Shown one piece after another: positions 7,847 to 17,257 of a DNA stretch of 47,569 bases (positions are counted from its first letter, which is position 1; every line of letters begins with the position of its first letter). The stretch is from Schoenoplectus triqueter. Taxonomy: Eukaryota; Streptophyta; Magnoliopsida; Poales; Cyperaceae. The stretch covers positions 1 to 47,569 of the forward strand of contig CAXKVV010001567.1 in assembly GCA_964058805.1 (NCBI GenBank). The letters run 5' to 3'. A program made the translations under genes and the position numbers. The notes below the pieces were generated by a model. The model was not told where the DNA came from, did no database searches, and saw only the letters and a program-made list of their open reading frames with translations.

Positions 7847-10609
7847 CTCATGGGCTGATGGGCTTTGCAAGAACCCTTTTGGTAAAGTAATTTCACCATT
7901 TTTATACGCCTTTTCGACCCAATCTTTGAAGACCCAGCAATCTTCAATTGAGTGCCCTATTATTCTGTGGTATGGGCAAAAGTTGGGTTCGTCCGATTTA
8001 TCGGCATCTTCCGGGCGTTTACTGGCCGGCAGGGTTAGGCCGTTCTTCAGTGCCCCTCTGAAGATTTGGGCAACTTTATCTTTTCTGAAGGAGTACGGTT
8101 TAGATTTCTTTTGTTTAAGGGATTCAAAACTCCGTGAACTCCCTCCTGGATTGGGCCTAGGTCCCTTATTGTAGTTGTTGCCATTTGTGCTACTGCTGCC
8201 GCCTTGGGTGTCTGTGTTGGCAACCATCTTATCTTTCAACGAGGTGAATGCCACTTTAGTCTCGGCTCGGGCTCCTCGTTGCGGCCTATTATTCATAAAG
8301 CTCGGCACGGTATGCGGTGACATCCTTTCCATATTGGATACCGATCTGAGCAAGTCTTTGAATGTGTTGACCTTTGTCACACCCAGAAGCATGCCCATCC
8401 ACCCGTCAATGTTCTTCATAATAAGGTTGACGGCCTCATCTTCAGTTAATGTGCGGTCGCATTTGATGCTGAGGTTCCGCCATCTATTGATAAAATCTGT
8501 CATTGACTCCCCTTTCTTGGGTTTAGTGCTTGCCAGATCGGCTATATTTATTTTGTCAGACACCATGACAAATCGTGCTCTGAACGAGTCCGCCATCTCG
8601 TCCCAAGTCCTGATGCTGTTGTTTTCTAATGAATAGTACCATTGGAAAGCGGTTCCCACCAAGCTCTGAGGGAATTGTCTTAACAACAGTGCATCATTGC
8701 CACCCGTGTTGCCGCACGAGGCTACAAAGTGGGCCAGGTGTTGTTCGGGGTTTAGGTCTTTATTGTCTTCCCCTGAGAAGGTCCTGAAGCGGGGAATCAC
8801 ATACCCTTTAGGATATTCTTCTAAATCGTATATGGCAGGGTATGGATGTCCACAGTTTTTAACGGGAGGGATAGCATATCCACCTCCAGCTATTTGCATT
8901 TGCTGGGCAATCATGGCTTGAATCTCTTTTCGGGATATTCCCGTTGGTTCAGCCTCCACATCTATGGTTCTATGTGGATGGGGTTTAGAATCGACAGGCT
9001 GTTTCCCCTTATGATTGCTTTTGGTACTGTGGACCCCCTCTTGACGGGAGCTACCAGCTTTGAAATTGGCGTCTTGTGATTCTTGTAAGGATTTGACCGC
9101 CTTAATCAATTCTTCGTTTTGTTTTAGCATGGTAGCGATTAGCTCCCGTTGCCTAATCAGCTCTTCGTCCCGTGCCTCGATGTGGCCTTTTAGTATTTCT
9201 ATTTCATCGATGGGCATTTCGGGACGTGTTTCGACGTCATCTTCATTGTCGAAGAGATCAGGGTTTTCGTTGTGGTCTTCCCCTTCCCTGCTATTGCCTT
9301 CGGGGTTGACTCTCTTTGGGGGTCTCCCTTTTCTACCATTATTTTTGTTGGTATTTGTGACGTGAGCTTGATTAGGCGGAGACTGGTCGTCCTGGACCAT
9401 ATTCACCTCACCATCAGTATCTGGGTCAGTATCGTAGCTTATACTGATGGTGTTGACCGAGAAGTGCTCTTCATAGCGAGCGGTTCTTCTCTTCTTCTTC
9501 GCTTGGTCAGGGGCAGTTATTTTTAAGTTGTTGAGTGGTATTCTTGAGCCTAATCGGCTGAATACACTCTTTTGACCTAAGCGGCTGAACACGCTCTCGG
9601 GCGGAGCGTTGGATTTGCCGGCCTTGCTGGGTTGGGCTTGAGACTGGGGCTTTGTTGGCTGGGATCCCTTTGGGACCCACACCTGCTGGGCGCTAGGTGT
9701 TGCCTTTGGTATAGACCTCCTTGGGTTCGGAGTGGAGGCAATGGCTTGCGGCTGAGCCATGCCTTGAGAGTGATCGGGGCGGGAGACGTACTGTCTCGAC
9801 CTAGCGTTTTTAACGCTTCTCCTCTGTTTGAGGGCCCTGTGAGCCTTATAGATGGCTTCTGCAGGGGCTTGAGACTTATCCTGGCGGCGCTGAGACCTTT
9901 GAGTTGGGCGAGGTGTGGGCTTAGGCACCTCCCATGCCTGGCGGAGCTGGCCTGTGACCGAGTTCTTGGCCACTATGCGGAGAGCCGAGAATTTGTTGGA
10001 GACTGGGATAGCTGGCCTAGCCACCAGCTGGTTCTTGTATGCATCCAGGGCCCTCTTCCTGGACGCTTGAGAGTTACGGGCAGTTTGGGCTGCTGCCTTT
10101 GGGGCCGTCTTCTTAGACGGGCGCCTTCTCCTCTTTGGGGAGGTAGTAGGAGAGGCCATGACGTTGTTGGAGATCCCCTTGGGAGTCAGGGTGATCGAGT
10201 CCTCCTCCTCGTCCGGAATGGAGATCCGGACGGTCGCAGGAGTGATCGTGGCCACTGGAGCTGGGCCGTAAATGGTAAGTTCTTGCGGGATGGTCCCGAA
10301 GAACATGAATAGTTTGCCCTCTGGGCTCTGAGCAGGAGTGACGGTGTAGGGAGCAAGGTTGAAGTTTCCGAAGAATGCCATTTCCTGCAAAACCAAAAAC
10401 ACTTGAAAATTATTAGTCATTTTAGCACATAGAAGACCACTTGTATCCTTTAAGTATTCTATTTGCCTCTCTCTTTCAGAGATAAGAGGAGAATCTAGGT
10501 CCCACCGGGCGTGAAGATCCTGTGCGACCCTTTTTCGCGCGCCGCCGCACCGCCGCCGGGCGATGGGTTCTGCGGAAGAAGGACACGGAGATCCCTCCCG
10601 AGCGTGCAT
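7844..10609 (-). CDS. gag: Retrotransposon Gag
   Basis: This 921-residue frame encodes a capsid/nucleocapsid protein that would form the particle packaging the element's RNA. The N-terminal half is basic and low-complexity with a repeated SVFSRLG motif at about 339-345 and 348-354. A probable coiled coil covers about 464-515. The retrotransposon gag (capsid-like) domain spans about 595-765. A zinc-knuckle variant (C-x2-H-x4-H-x4-C) lies at about 878-891 near the C terminus. The start is uncertain: Met1 at 10609 gives the longest frame, but Met77 at 10381 follows a T-rich stretch ending in TTTTGCAG, which resembles a plant splice acceptor, and begins a more protein-like sequence. Translation ends at the UAG that separates it in-frame from pol. 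Confidence 0.88.
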   Translation of the reverse strand: MHAREGSPCPSSAEPIARRRCGGARKRVAQDLHARWDLDSPLISERERQIEYLKDTSGLLCAKMTNNFQVFLVLQEMAFFGNFNLAPYTVTPAQSPEGKLFMFFGTIPQELTIYGPAPVATITPATVRISIPDEEEDSITLTPKGISNNVMASPTTSPKRRRRPSKKTAPKAAAQTARNSQASRKRALDAYKNQLVARPAIPVSNKFSALRIVAKNSVTGQLRQAWEVPKPTPRPTQRSQRRQDKSQAPAEAIYKAHRALKQRRSVKNARSRQYVSRPDHSQGMAQPQAIASTPNPRRSIPKATPSAQQVWVPKGSQPTKPQSQAQPSKAGKSNAPPESVFSRLGQKSVFSRLGSRIPLNNLKITAPDQAKKKRRTARYEEHFSVNTISISYDTDPDTDGEVNMVQDDQSPPNQAHVTNTNKNNGRKGRPPKRVNPEGNSREGEDHNENPDLFDNEDDVETRPEMPIDEIEILKGHIEARDEELIRQRELIATMLKQNEELIKAVKSLQESQDANFKAGSSRQEGVHSTKSNHKGKQPVDSKPHPHRTIDVEAEPTGISRKEIQAMIAQQMQIAGGGYAIPPVKNCGHPYPAIYDLEEYPKGYVIPRFRTFSGEDNKDLNPEQHLAHFVASCGNTGGNDALLLRQFPQSLVGTAFQWYYSLENNSIRTWDEMADSFRARFVMVSDKINIADLASTKPKKGESMTDFINRWRNLSIKCDRTLTEDEAVNLIMKNIDGWMGMLLGVTKVNTFKDLLRSVSNMERMSPHTVPSFMNNRPQRGARAETKVAFTSLKDKMVANTDTQGGSSSTNGNNYNKGPRPNPGGSSRSFESLKQKKSKPYSFRKDKVAQIFRGALKNGLTLPASKRPEDADKSDEPNFCPYHRIIGHSIEDCWVFKDWVEKAYKNGEITLPKGFLQSPSAHE
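7862..8110 (-). repeat. Gag copy of the duplicated zinc-knuckle module
   Basis: Gag residues 834-916 are the partner of pol residues 705-787. Resemblance continues weakly beyond the gag stop: a TISH motif follows both copies. This position, at the end of Gag, is the usual one for the knuckle, so this is probably the ancestral copy. Confidence 0.85.
10385..10400 (-). promoter_or_regulatory. Possible splice acceptor just before the second gag start
   Basis: On the minus strand a T-rich run ends in GTTTTGCAG at 10385, and ATG follows four bases later at 10381. This looks like a plant 3' splice site. If used, the leader would be spliced and Gag would start at residue 77 of the longest frame. No donor was fixed. 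Confidence 0.35.
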
Positions 10610-10760
10610 CTGATGGGTGTCGGCCGATTCTGCCGTTAAGAGATATTTGGATGCACATTCAGGGGGTTTTTAGTGATTGTGAGTTCTTGTAGATTCCGGT
10701 GGGCGCAAGCCCCCACCGTTAATTACCCTGGGCTACGAACCTCGAGGCACCTCTGGATCT
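10521..10760 (-). repeat. Leader block shared with element B (inverted copy)
   Basis: The reverse complement of this block aligns with 19425-19660, including gatccagaggtg, gtaattaacggtg, agaactcacaat, aatgtgcat and a GC-rich region ending in gggt(c/t)gcac. It is the segment just upstream of, and overlapping, the start of the long gag frame. The shared block shows that the 5' ends of elements A and B belong to one family even though their pol genes do not. Confidence 0.85.
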
Positions 10761-10837
10761 TTGAAAGAGAGAAGCAAATAGTATAGTTAAAAGATGGTCA
10801 AGTGGTCGTCTAAGTTTATAAAAAGGGGTCTACGGAA

Positions 10838-11432
10838 GATGAACCTACAAACAGATCGGTTCAATCTATGAAAGACAAACCTACAAACAGATCGGTTTTG
10901 TCCTATGGAGGACGAACCTACAAACAGATCGGTTCAGTCCATGCCACCTCGAGATGTAACCTTACCAACAGACCAGGTTAATCTCTTCATAGGGGGCTTG
11001 AGGTGAGTCTACATACAGATCGACTCGACCTCCGTTGATCTAGAAGATAAACCTACAAACAGATCGGTTCAATCTTAACTAGTCAACAACCAATCACACA
11101 AAATACAACTCGAAGCACTGAGCCGGTTGATCTTGAGGTTGGTGAATCAGGAGAAGGGTGGATATGGCCCACGTGTTTCTTCTCACCGATCTTCTAGATC
11201 ATGAATACGAAGCACTAAGCCGATTCATAAACCTAGGAAACACAATTGCACACAATGTCAAACCTGAAGCGCTGGGCCAGTTCAACATTGGGGCATGTGT
11301 AAGTGAAGGAACCTACCTACAGAACGGTTCACATTCACTGTTTTGTGGATGAATCTACCTACAGACCGATTCAATCTCACAGTCTCGGGAAATGAGCCAG
11401 GAGACAAACTCGTCGACGGACGAGTTCAGTCT
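10838..11432 (-). repeat. Array of nine covarying hairpins, class I, element A
   Basis: Hairpins lie at about 10838-10866, 10874-10902, 10911-10939, 10951-10985, 11000-11032, 11044-11076, 11302-11339, 11345-11380 and 11402-11432. The first eight have a 5-6 bp inner stem around a 12-nt loop close to GATCTGTTTGTA (element sense); the ninth is divergent, with a longer stem and a 4-nt loop. A 1-nt (sometimes longer) bulge separates the inner stem from an outer stem of 3-5 bp. Inner stems vary in a compensated way: GAACC/GGTTC, AAACC/GGTTT, TAACCT/AGGTTA, GAGTC/GACTC, GAATC/GATTC. Outer stems do too: GAT/ATC, GAC/GTC, GAGGT/ACCTC, GAGAT/ATCTC. The array lies in the LTR or untranslated leader upstream of gag. 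Confidence 0.88.
11080..11300 (-). repeat. Class II hairpins with GAAGCACTRAGC-like loop
   Basis: Three related units contain gaagcactgagc, gaagcactaagc and gaagcgctgggc, each flanked by short inverted arms: CAAC/GTTG, ATGAAT/ATTCAT (11201-11206 with 11223-11228) and AAC/GTT. The arms differ between units but still pair. Matching units with the same loop in reverse complement occur in element B, for instance ATGAATC/GATTCAT at 18424-18450. Confidence 0.6.
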
Positions 11433-11447
11433 TGCCAGCTCAAATGG

Positions 11448-11900
11448 TCATGAATTACTTGTTCATGACACCGAGTCATTAAGATGTCACTTAGCTCGGA
11501 CATCGTAATATTCTTCTTCTTCAAAGTCGACATATCTCTCCATGCTGATGTCGTAGCTTTGGTCATTCTTCAGCGAGCGTCGAGATGTTCTTGTCTCAAC
11601 TAATCATTCTACATGTTGCATCACTTGTGCAAAATTACTATGTTGCCCTACACCCCTTGTGTGAGCGTATTCAATCATGAGTTACTTGCTCATGGTAGCG
11701 AGTCATTAAGATGTCACCTATCTAGGACATCGTAATGTTCTTCTTCTTCAGAGTCGACATATATCTCCATCGTAGCTCTGGTTATTCTTCATCAAGTGTC
11801 AAGATGTTCTTGTCTCGACATATTCACTCATGTTGCTATCAAAGCCTTATTCATCTCGCGTCAAGATGTTCCTGTCTCGACGTATCTTGTTATTCTTCAT
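11448..11900. repeat. About 227-bp tandem duplication in the LTR-like region of element A
   Basis: Copy one starts at 11448 and copy two at 11675. Both begin with tcatga(a/g)ttacttg(t/c)tcatg and share gagtcattaagatgtcac and gacatcgtaat followed by ttcttcttcttca. The second copy is followed by extra repeats of a shorter hairpin unit. Confidence 0.8.
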
Positions 11901-11989
11901 CAAATGTCAAGATGTTCTTGTCTCGACATATCTTCTCGTATTGCTATTGAAGCCTTAATCATCTTACGTCAAAGTGTTCTCGTCTTGAC
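11579..11989 (-). repeat. Class III hairpins, five copies
   Basis: Units at 11579-11600, 11797-11820, 11859-11882, 11905-11928 and 11968-11989 share a core near gatgttcttgt on the plus strand. They are bounded by arms that pair differently in each copy: TGTC/GACA, CGTC/GACG, GTCAA/TTGAC, and GTCGAGA/TCTCAAC with a wobble pair. The loop is about 10 nt. This is a third hairpin type in the same leader/LTR region. Confidence 0.65.
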
Positions 11990-12059
11990 TAATCATTCTA
12001 AATGTCATATCATATGTGCAAATATTTTTACGTAGCTTTACACTCCTTATGTGAGCATA

Positions 12060-12121
12060 TTTATTCATTTCTAAAATGCACAAAGTCTATGGTATAATAT
12101 CTTTCATTATCATGCATTTAC

Positions 12122-12164
<43 letters not shown>

Positions 12165-13370
12165 TCTTATTACTATTATTATTTTTATTATTATTATTTT
12201 TATTTCTTAAGCTCTATTTATCTATGTAGAGAATTATTCACAAAAATAATAGGAAAAGGGGTAGTTATCAATATTTTTGGGATTTTTATAATGGCTAAAA
12301 TAGTAGATTTTTATTTTTATTATTTCTAAACTCTATTTATTTTGTAGAAAATCACTTACAAAAATAATAGAAAATAAGATGGCTATGTTTTTTATTTATA
12401 CTTTCAAAATGCTTATAATAGCTAAAGTAATAGAATTTTGTTATTATATTCTATTATGTTGTAATACTATTCATTATGTAATAATTATTTACAAAATTAA
12501 AAGATGGTTAGCTATACTATTTTACTATTATTATATTTTTATTATTATTATTTTTTTTATTTTTTATTATTATTATTATTATTTTTTTTAATATCTATAA
12601 TAGCTAAAAGAAATCATTATTAATATTCTATCTTATTTATTATACTATTCATTATATCTATTTCTATTATTCCTATTTATTATCTATAGAAAAGTATAAG
12701 ATTTTTTATTACTAGTCATAAGAGATGAAATTCATTATGTTTTTATTACAACTATTATTTTTATTACATTTTATTCATCAAAGTATTTTTCTATTGTATA
12801 TTTGTATAGAAATAACAAAAGAAATACAATTCATATTATAAAACTATATTATCATTCTTTATTATAAGAGAAAATACATTTTACTATTTATTACCATAGT
12901 AGTATATTTTTGTATATTTTGTGCTATTTATTTTTATTATTCTTTTTACAGAAAATATCATCATAATATCTATTATTATTATTACATTTTTTATTTATCA
13001 AAGAATATGGCTAATCTCACTATTTATTATAGTATACTACTATCATCATTATTATTTCATGGAAAATCACTTGAAAAATCACTAAAATACATCTAGTTAT
13101 TATTTATGATTTTTATTTGTATTTTTGGAATTTTTATAGTATTTAAAATGACAAGTCAAAGCTAGGTCAACTATATCAATATATGTAATGTATTTTGCTT
13201 TTAAATTGTTTTATCATGATCATATTTCTAAAACTGGAATATTATTGTATAGAAAAATAGTATGAAAAATAAGAAAATTTTAGAAACAAATTTGAGTCAA
13301 TTTGGAGTTCAGGAGCATTTTCAAATCATTTATTTACCATATATAATTAATATTCTGTTATTATTTAGTT
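12060..13370. other. AT-rich, low-complexity spacer
   Basis: No gene is supported here. The stretch is dominated by A and T, with a (TTA)n microsatellite at about 12120-12210 and further T/ATT-rich tracts near 12530-12590. It may be the interior of an LTR or an AT-rich insertion next to element A. The small frames in it are low-complexity. Confidence 0.7.
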
Positions 13371-13382
13371 AATGGGCTTAAT

Positions 13383-13640
13383 CTGGGCCTTTGGATTTGC
13401 TCCAAGATCAGTGCACATCTTTTATATGGTTCTATTCTTATTTGGGCCGTTGGATATACTTTAAGATTAGTTCGTAACAGATAAACGATTTAGATGCATT
13501 CATTATTATTTTCTCTAACTGTTGGTTCATAGATGGCCGTTAGATCTACTTTAAGATTAGTTCATAGAAGATTAAGGGCCCAGATACACCCTTACTATTC
13601 CTTTTAATTAACAAATCACAGTAGTCGTTAGATCCCTTTG
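13383..13640. repeat. Four short repeats with GGCCGTTGGAT-like core
   Basis: Related segments start near 13385, 13444, 13533 and 13623, each with a core like gggccgttggat followed by a run resembling ctttaagattag. The middle two are most alike. Spacing is about 59, 89 and 90 bp. They lie at the edge of the AT-rich spacer and may be part of an LTR. Confidence 0.6.
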
Positions 13641-15840
13641 AGATTCCCCCAGATGAGCCAAGATTCACGTCGATGCGCTAAGAATCGTGCCAACCTCTTT
13701 CGTCATCACGTCTGCTAGTTACGCGCTGAGATCCGTGCTGTTTGCGTTCCCGGTGATCAAGAACTCCGTCCGGTGATCGGCCGACAGTTTGAGCATCGTC
13801 TATATGGGAGGAGTTCACCTGTACCTTCTGATCGGGGACTCACACGATGAGTGGAGAGGGAGAGCCGTACCGATTTTGGTACAGTGACACAACTCGGTAC
13901 CGAGTTGAATTAAACGGATTTACCGATCGAATTGAACGCTAATTCTTGCAATTCTTGCAGTATTCTCCATCGCCTTGATGTAATCGATATGTTCATTCAC
14001 TGTTTCTAAGTAATTAACTCCAATTATGATGTATATCTTCAAGCAATTCGTGCGGTATTGTACCAGTTGAAGAATTAGTTGCAATTTTGATTGCTTGAGC
14101 CTTGGAGATGAACTATACATACTCACCATTCTTCTGTACAGCTTTGTTTGATTTGTCTAGTAGTTAGCATCATGGATTGGTGGCAAATTACATGTTACTG
14201 CACAGAAGAGGGGTGCGGCTGAGTGTATCCATTGAATTGCTACTGATTTCATTGTCAATTACACTCAATTGAAGCCCAATCGATCAATCAACCTTGCAAT
14301 AGTATCAGGAGGGTTACACAAACCCTTCAACTGATCTCAATTACAATTATTCATCAAAATTCCATTGAATAGTACTTGGGAGGGTTACAAAAACCCTTCA
14401 ACCAAGTTTCATGCTATCCTGTATCATCTCACATCACAACCAGTATCAAGAAAACAAAAGAAATAAAAGAAGATGAAGGAGATAGAGGGAGAAACAGAAA
14501 GAATTGAAATAATGAAAGAAATCAGAAAATCTTATTGCTACTTCACCATTTGCACCAATGCTCTTAGAATCTGTACATGATTGACCATGATTACCTAATC
14601 TCTGATGATTCTTGAGATGAACTAGTTGCTGGCCAAAGATCTAAGCTTTGTACGGTTGAAGAAATTGGATCAAGAACACCTAATCCCTCCTCTCTCTTTA
14701 CAACTGTTCTTTCTCTCTCTCTCTTTGCTTTTCAATGCCTCTCTTCTACTGCTCTCCTCTCCTTGCTTATGGCCAGAATTGAGGTTTATATAGATTAGGA
14801 GCTCAATTGTGATTGGTGGGTTGGTTAGTGGCCGGATCACTCCCTTGCAATTGATCTCCACCTTTCATTGCATCCCACTCAAGGGCCAAGATCTCTTTGT
14901 GCTTCTTTTCACTGCCTGTTAAGCCAATTATGCAGCTTGAGCTGTTAGAGTTAGTTATATTCTTATTATTTTTACTCTTTTGCCACTCACTCTTATCAAT
15001 CGGGTCTCCCATGTTTCCAGAGCCTTCTAGAACATTCTAAGCGTTTGAACATTCCCAGTATACTCCCTATATAATCTCCAAATGCTTTCTACTCTCAATT
15101 GATCAACTGAAAACTCCTTTCTTCACCCAAGCTCCATACTCGGCCTATCCATTCAACCATCACCTTCTTTCATCTATTCTTCCAATTGACAGCTTATTCA
15201 ATCTCTCCTTACCCCCTGGAGTCGATCTAGCATCCCTGCCTAGACAATTGAGCATCATTCCACCGAGTTCAAGCACCCATGCCCATGGCCGGTTTGTGGA
15301 TCGGTGGAACATTGACCTAGAGGCTTCCAATAGTCACTTTTATACTTGCCTTAGCATCGTGTGGGTAAAAGGAGTGTTCTTGCATAATCAATTGGACTTA
15401 TAAACATTTACAACGGTAATTTCCATTTTTAAGCCGATCAACTCCTTCTGTCAATTTCTCTCTCTTCTTCTGCTAATTCTCTCAGTTAATTGCTTGAATA
15501 GTATCGTGTGAGTGATTAGAGGCTCCTGTGGGAAGGAATTGAAGCAAAAGACTGTGTAGCACTCACCTCCAACAATGGCGCCTTCATTGATCTCGGGCGG
15601 AAGAAAGAGGAAGAGAGGGAGAAGAAGCTGGGATGAAGGAGGGTCGGATGCGCCTGGCGTGTGTGAACCGATGCATCAAGCAAGGGGCAGTCAGAGAGAG
15701 GAGGCGCATGGACCAGGTACACACCTTGTTCTTTGCTCGATTTAAATTTCTGACTGTGAATGCGTATAGACATGGTGCATACTTGCTAATGTGTGCTATA
15801 CTCTCATGGACCTGACATATGGGCTCCATCTGTAAGTAGC
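13640..15840 (-). other. Promoter-bearing repetitive DNA, possible LTR
   Basis: No credible protein gene is seen. On the minus strand there is a TATA box (TCTATATAAA, plus coordinates 14785-14794) with a CCAAT box (ATTGG on plus at 14812-14816) about 25 bp upstream. A CT-rich leader follows. A short tandem pair with gggagggttaca and aacccttcaac lies near 14310-14400. A promoter followed by a leader with no gene fits an LTR or solo LTR, but no matching second copy or target duplication was found. Confidence 0.4.
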
Positions 15841-16059
15841 TGAGTCTAGGCCCATAGGATTAAATTGCGACTTGATTAACAGCCTGCTTAAGTATAATAG
15901 ATCTGACTTGGTGCAATCTGATAGGTCCATCTGTCTAATTATTCCATTAATCATCTGCCATAGCATTTAATCCATGCTGAGGTGGCTCTGTAATGTAGTG
16001 CCATTTGTCACCTGTGGGGCCTATGCTGCCTAGTTGGACCAATAGCATGTAGCCATGTG
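15841..16059. other. Spacer without recognised features
   Basis: Nothing specific is seen between the promoter-like region and the TGCCAYGTGGCA repeats. It has no long frame and no clear inverted repeat. Confidence 0.5.
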
Positions 16060-16380
16060 TTAATAGGTGTGGTGTAGTCTGCTGAGGTGTGTCATTACTA
16101 TGCTGCCATGTGGCACATGGGGGAGTGAGGTGTATTGTTACAAGGCTGCCATGTGGCATGTGAAGGGTGAGGTGGCCTCCTCTGGCTGTGCCATGTGGCA
16201 TAGGGTTGGGTTAAGTGGACCTCTGGTGTGGTGCCATGTGGCACTAGGATGGTGAGGTGGCCCACTGGCTGTCTGCCACGTGGCACTAAGGTGGGGCCCA
16301 CCTGTCAGTGACTCATACCAGGGTGGGGCCCACTTGCTGACATGGCCCAATGAGAGGCTGCCACGTGGCACACCCTCTCT
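16060..16380. repeat. Cluster of TGCCAYGTGGCA motifs
   Basis: At least six copies of TGCCATGTGGCA or TGCCACGTGGCA-like motif occur in about 320 bp, separated by GGTGAGGTGG-like and GTGGGGCCCACCTGTCAG-like segments. TGCCACGTGGCA is a perfect palindrome with the plant G-box core CACGTG, and appears near 16275 and 16359. This could be a bZIP/bHLH-responsive enhancer of an LTR. It lies upstream of the TATA-bearing units at 17258-17750 on the same strand as element B. Confidence 0.75.
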
Positions 16381-16789
16381 CTTCGATTATTTTATACCTC
16401 CTGTGTTTCTTGTACCCAGTTTGTACCCAGAGCTGCTGTTATCCCCAACTTGCACCCAGAACTGCTCTGATCAAATCTCAGCCTTTGATTAATTCATTTA
16501 TTCTGCCTTTATTTTCCCTGAATTTATTCTGATAGCTCCACTTATCCAAAAATCATGAAAATTTCACCAAAAATCCCTAAATTCATGATGATCATCCCTG
16601 TAATTTTTAATTCCATTTTTACCCCTCCTTCTCTGGATTAAAAATTCTTTTATTCATAAAACCCTATTATTCTTTATGAATTAATCCCTGATCTCAATTG
16701 TTGCTCAATGTCTCTGCCAATTACCTCTCTCTTGCAGAAACCACCCTAACTAAATACCAATTAGACTTATATTGATATTCATTAGGGCT

Positions 16790-17015
16790 TGATTTGATCA
16801 AATGCTGACTACTTATCAGCAATTAATACAAATCTAGACTTGATCAGGTGGTTGCTCCCAGCTTTGGCACCTGATCAGTCTTGTGAAATTGACTTTCAAT
16901 CCCTTAACATGAGGGTGACTTGGTCAAAGAACTGACTACTTATCAGTAATTGACACAAATCAAAGCATGGTTAGGTGGTTGCTCGCAGCTTTGGCACCAG
17001 GTCAGCCTTGAAAGC
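16790..17015. repeat. 127-bp tandem duplication
   Basis: The block containing ctgactacttatcag occurs at 16805 and again at 16932, followed in both by ggtggttgctc and cagctttggcacc. The copies are 127 bp apart and clearly diverged. This is part of the LTR-like DNA upstream of element B. Confidence 0.8.
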
Positions 17016-17257
17016 AAAATCACATTTGGAATTTCTCATGACTAGTTGCATCAAAATGCTAGCTTGGCATTGACATCATTTCATGTAGCATAGGGATTAT
17101 ACTGCTTCAGCTCCTTTCTAGGGTTAGCTTCAAAGGCAGATTTCTAGGGTTCAATTCTGACTCTTTCAATAGGTCACTGAGGTGTGGGGCCCACCTGTCA
17201 GTGAAAATGGTCACATGGTGACTCATCAGATAGGCTATGTTGTTAGATTCATCTACA

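Larger units (their letters stand above)
1..12060 (-). mobile_element. Ty3/gypsy retrotransposon, Tat lineage (element A)
   Basis: The element reads right to left: leader/LTR-like DNA (about 12060-10610), gag (10609-7844), pol (7744-1292) and a long noncoding 3' tail (1291-1). Tat-lineage assignment rests on the order protease, RT, RNase H, second plant-type RNase H, integrase, and on the lack of a chromodomain. The coding part is nearly unbroken, so the insertion is probably young. No sequence at the left edge matches the right-hand leader, so the 3' LTR probably lies left of position 1. I could not fix the outer 5' LTR edge or a convincing tRNA primer binding site; the right boundary given is where recognisable hairpin repeats stop and AT-rich DNA begins. 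Confidence 0.85.

Noticed and set aside
9632..10312. 226-codon plus-strand frame opposite gag
   Set aside because: It is opposite the GC-richer, basic part of gag; its composition follows the complementary strand and it has no recognisable domain.
10838..11076. Regularly spaced repeats that resemble a CRISPR array
   Set aside because: Spacing is 36-49 bp and the repeats are variable palindromes inside a plant retrotransposon leader. There are no cas genes, spacers are not unique in the CRISPR sense, and the host is a plant.
13920..14129. Short minus-strand frame after a possible promoter
   Set aside because: 69 codons with no recognised domain. It lies downstream of LTR-like promoter DNA, but nothing supports translation.
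15516..16301. Overlapping frames of 60-85 codons on both strands
   Set aside because: They arise from repetitive TGCCAYGTGGCA-type DNA and have low-complexity translations.
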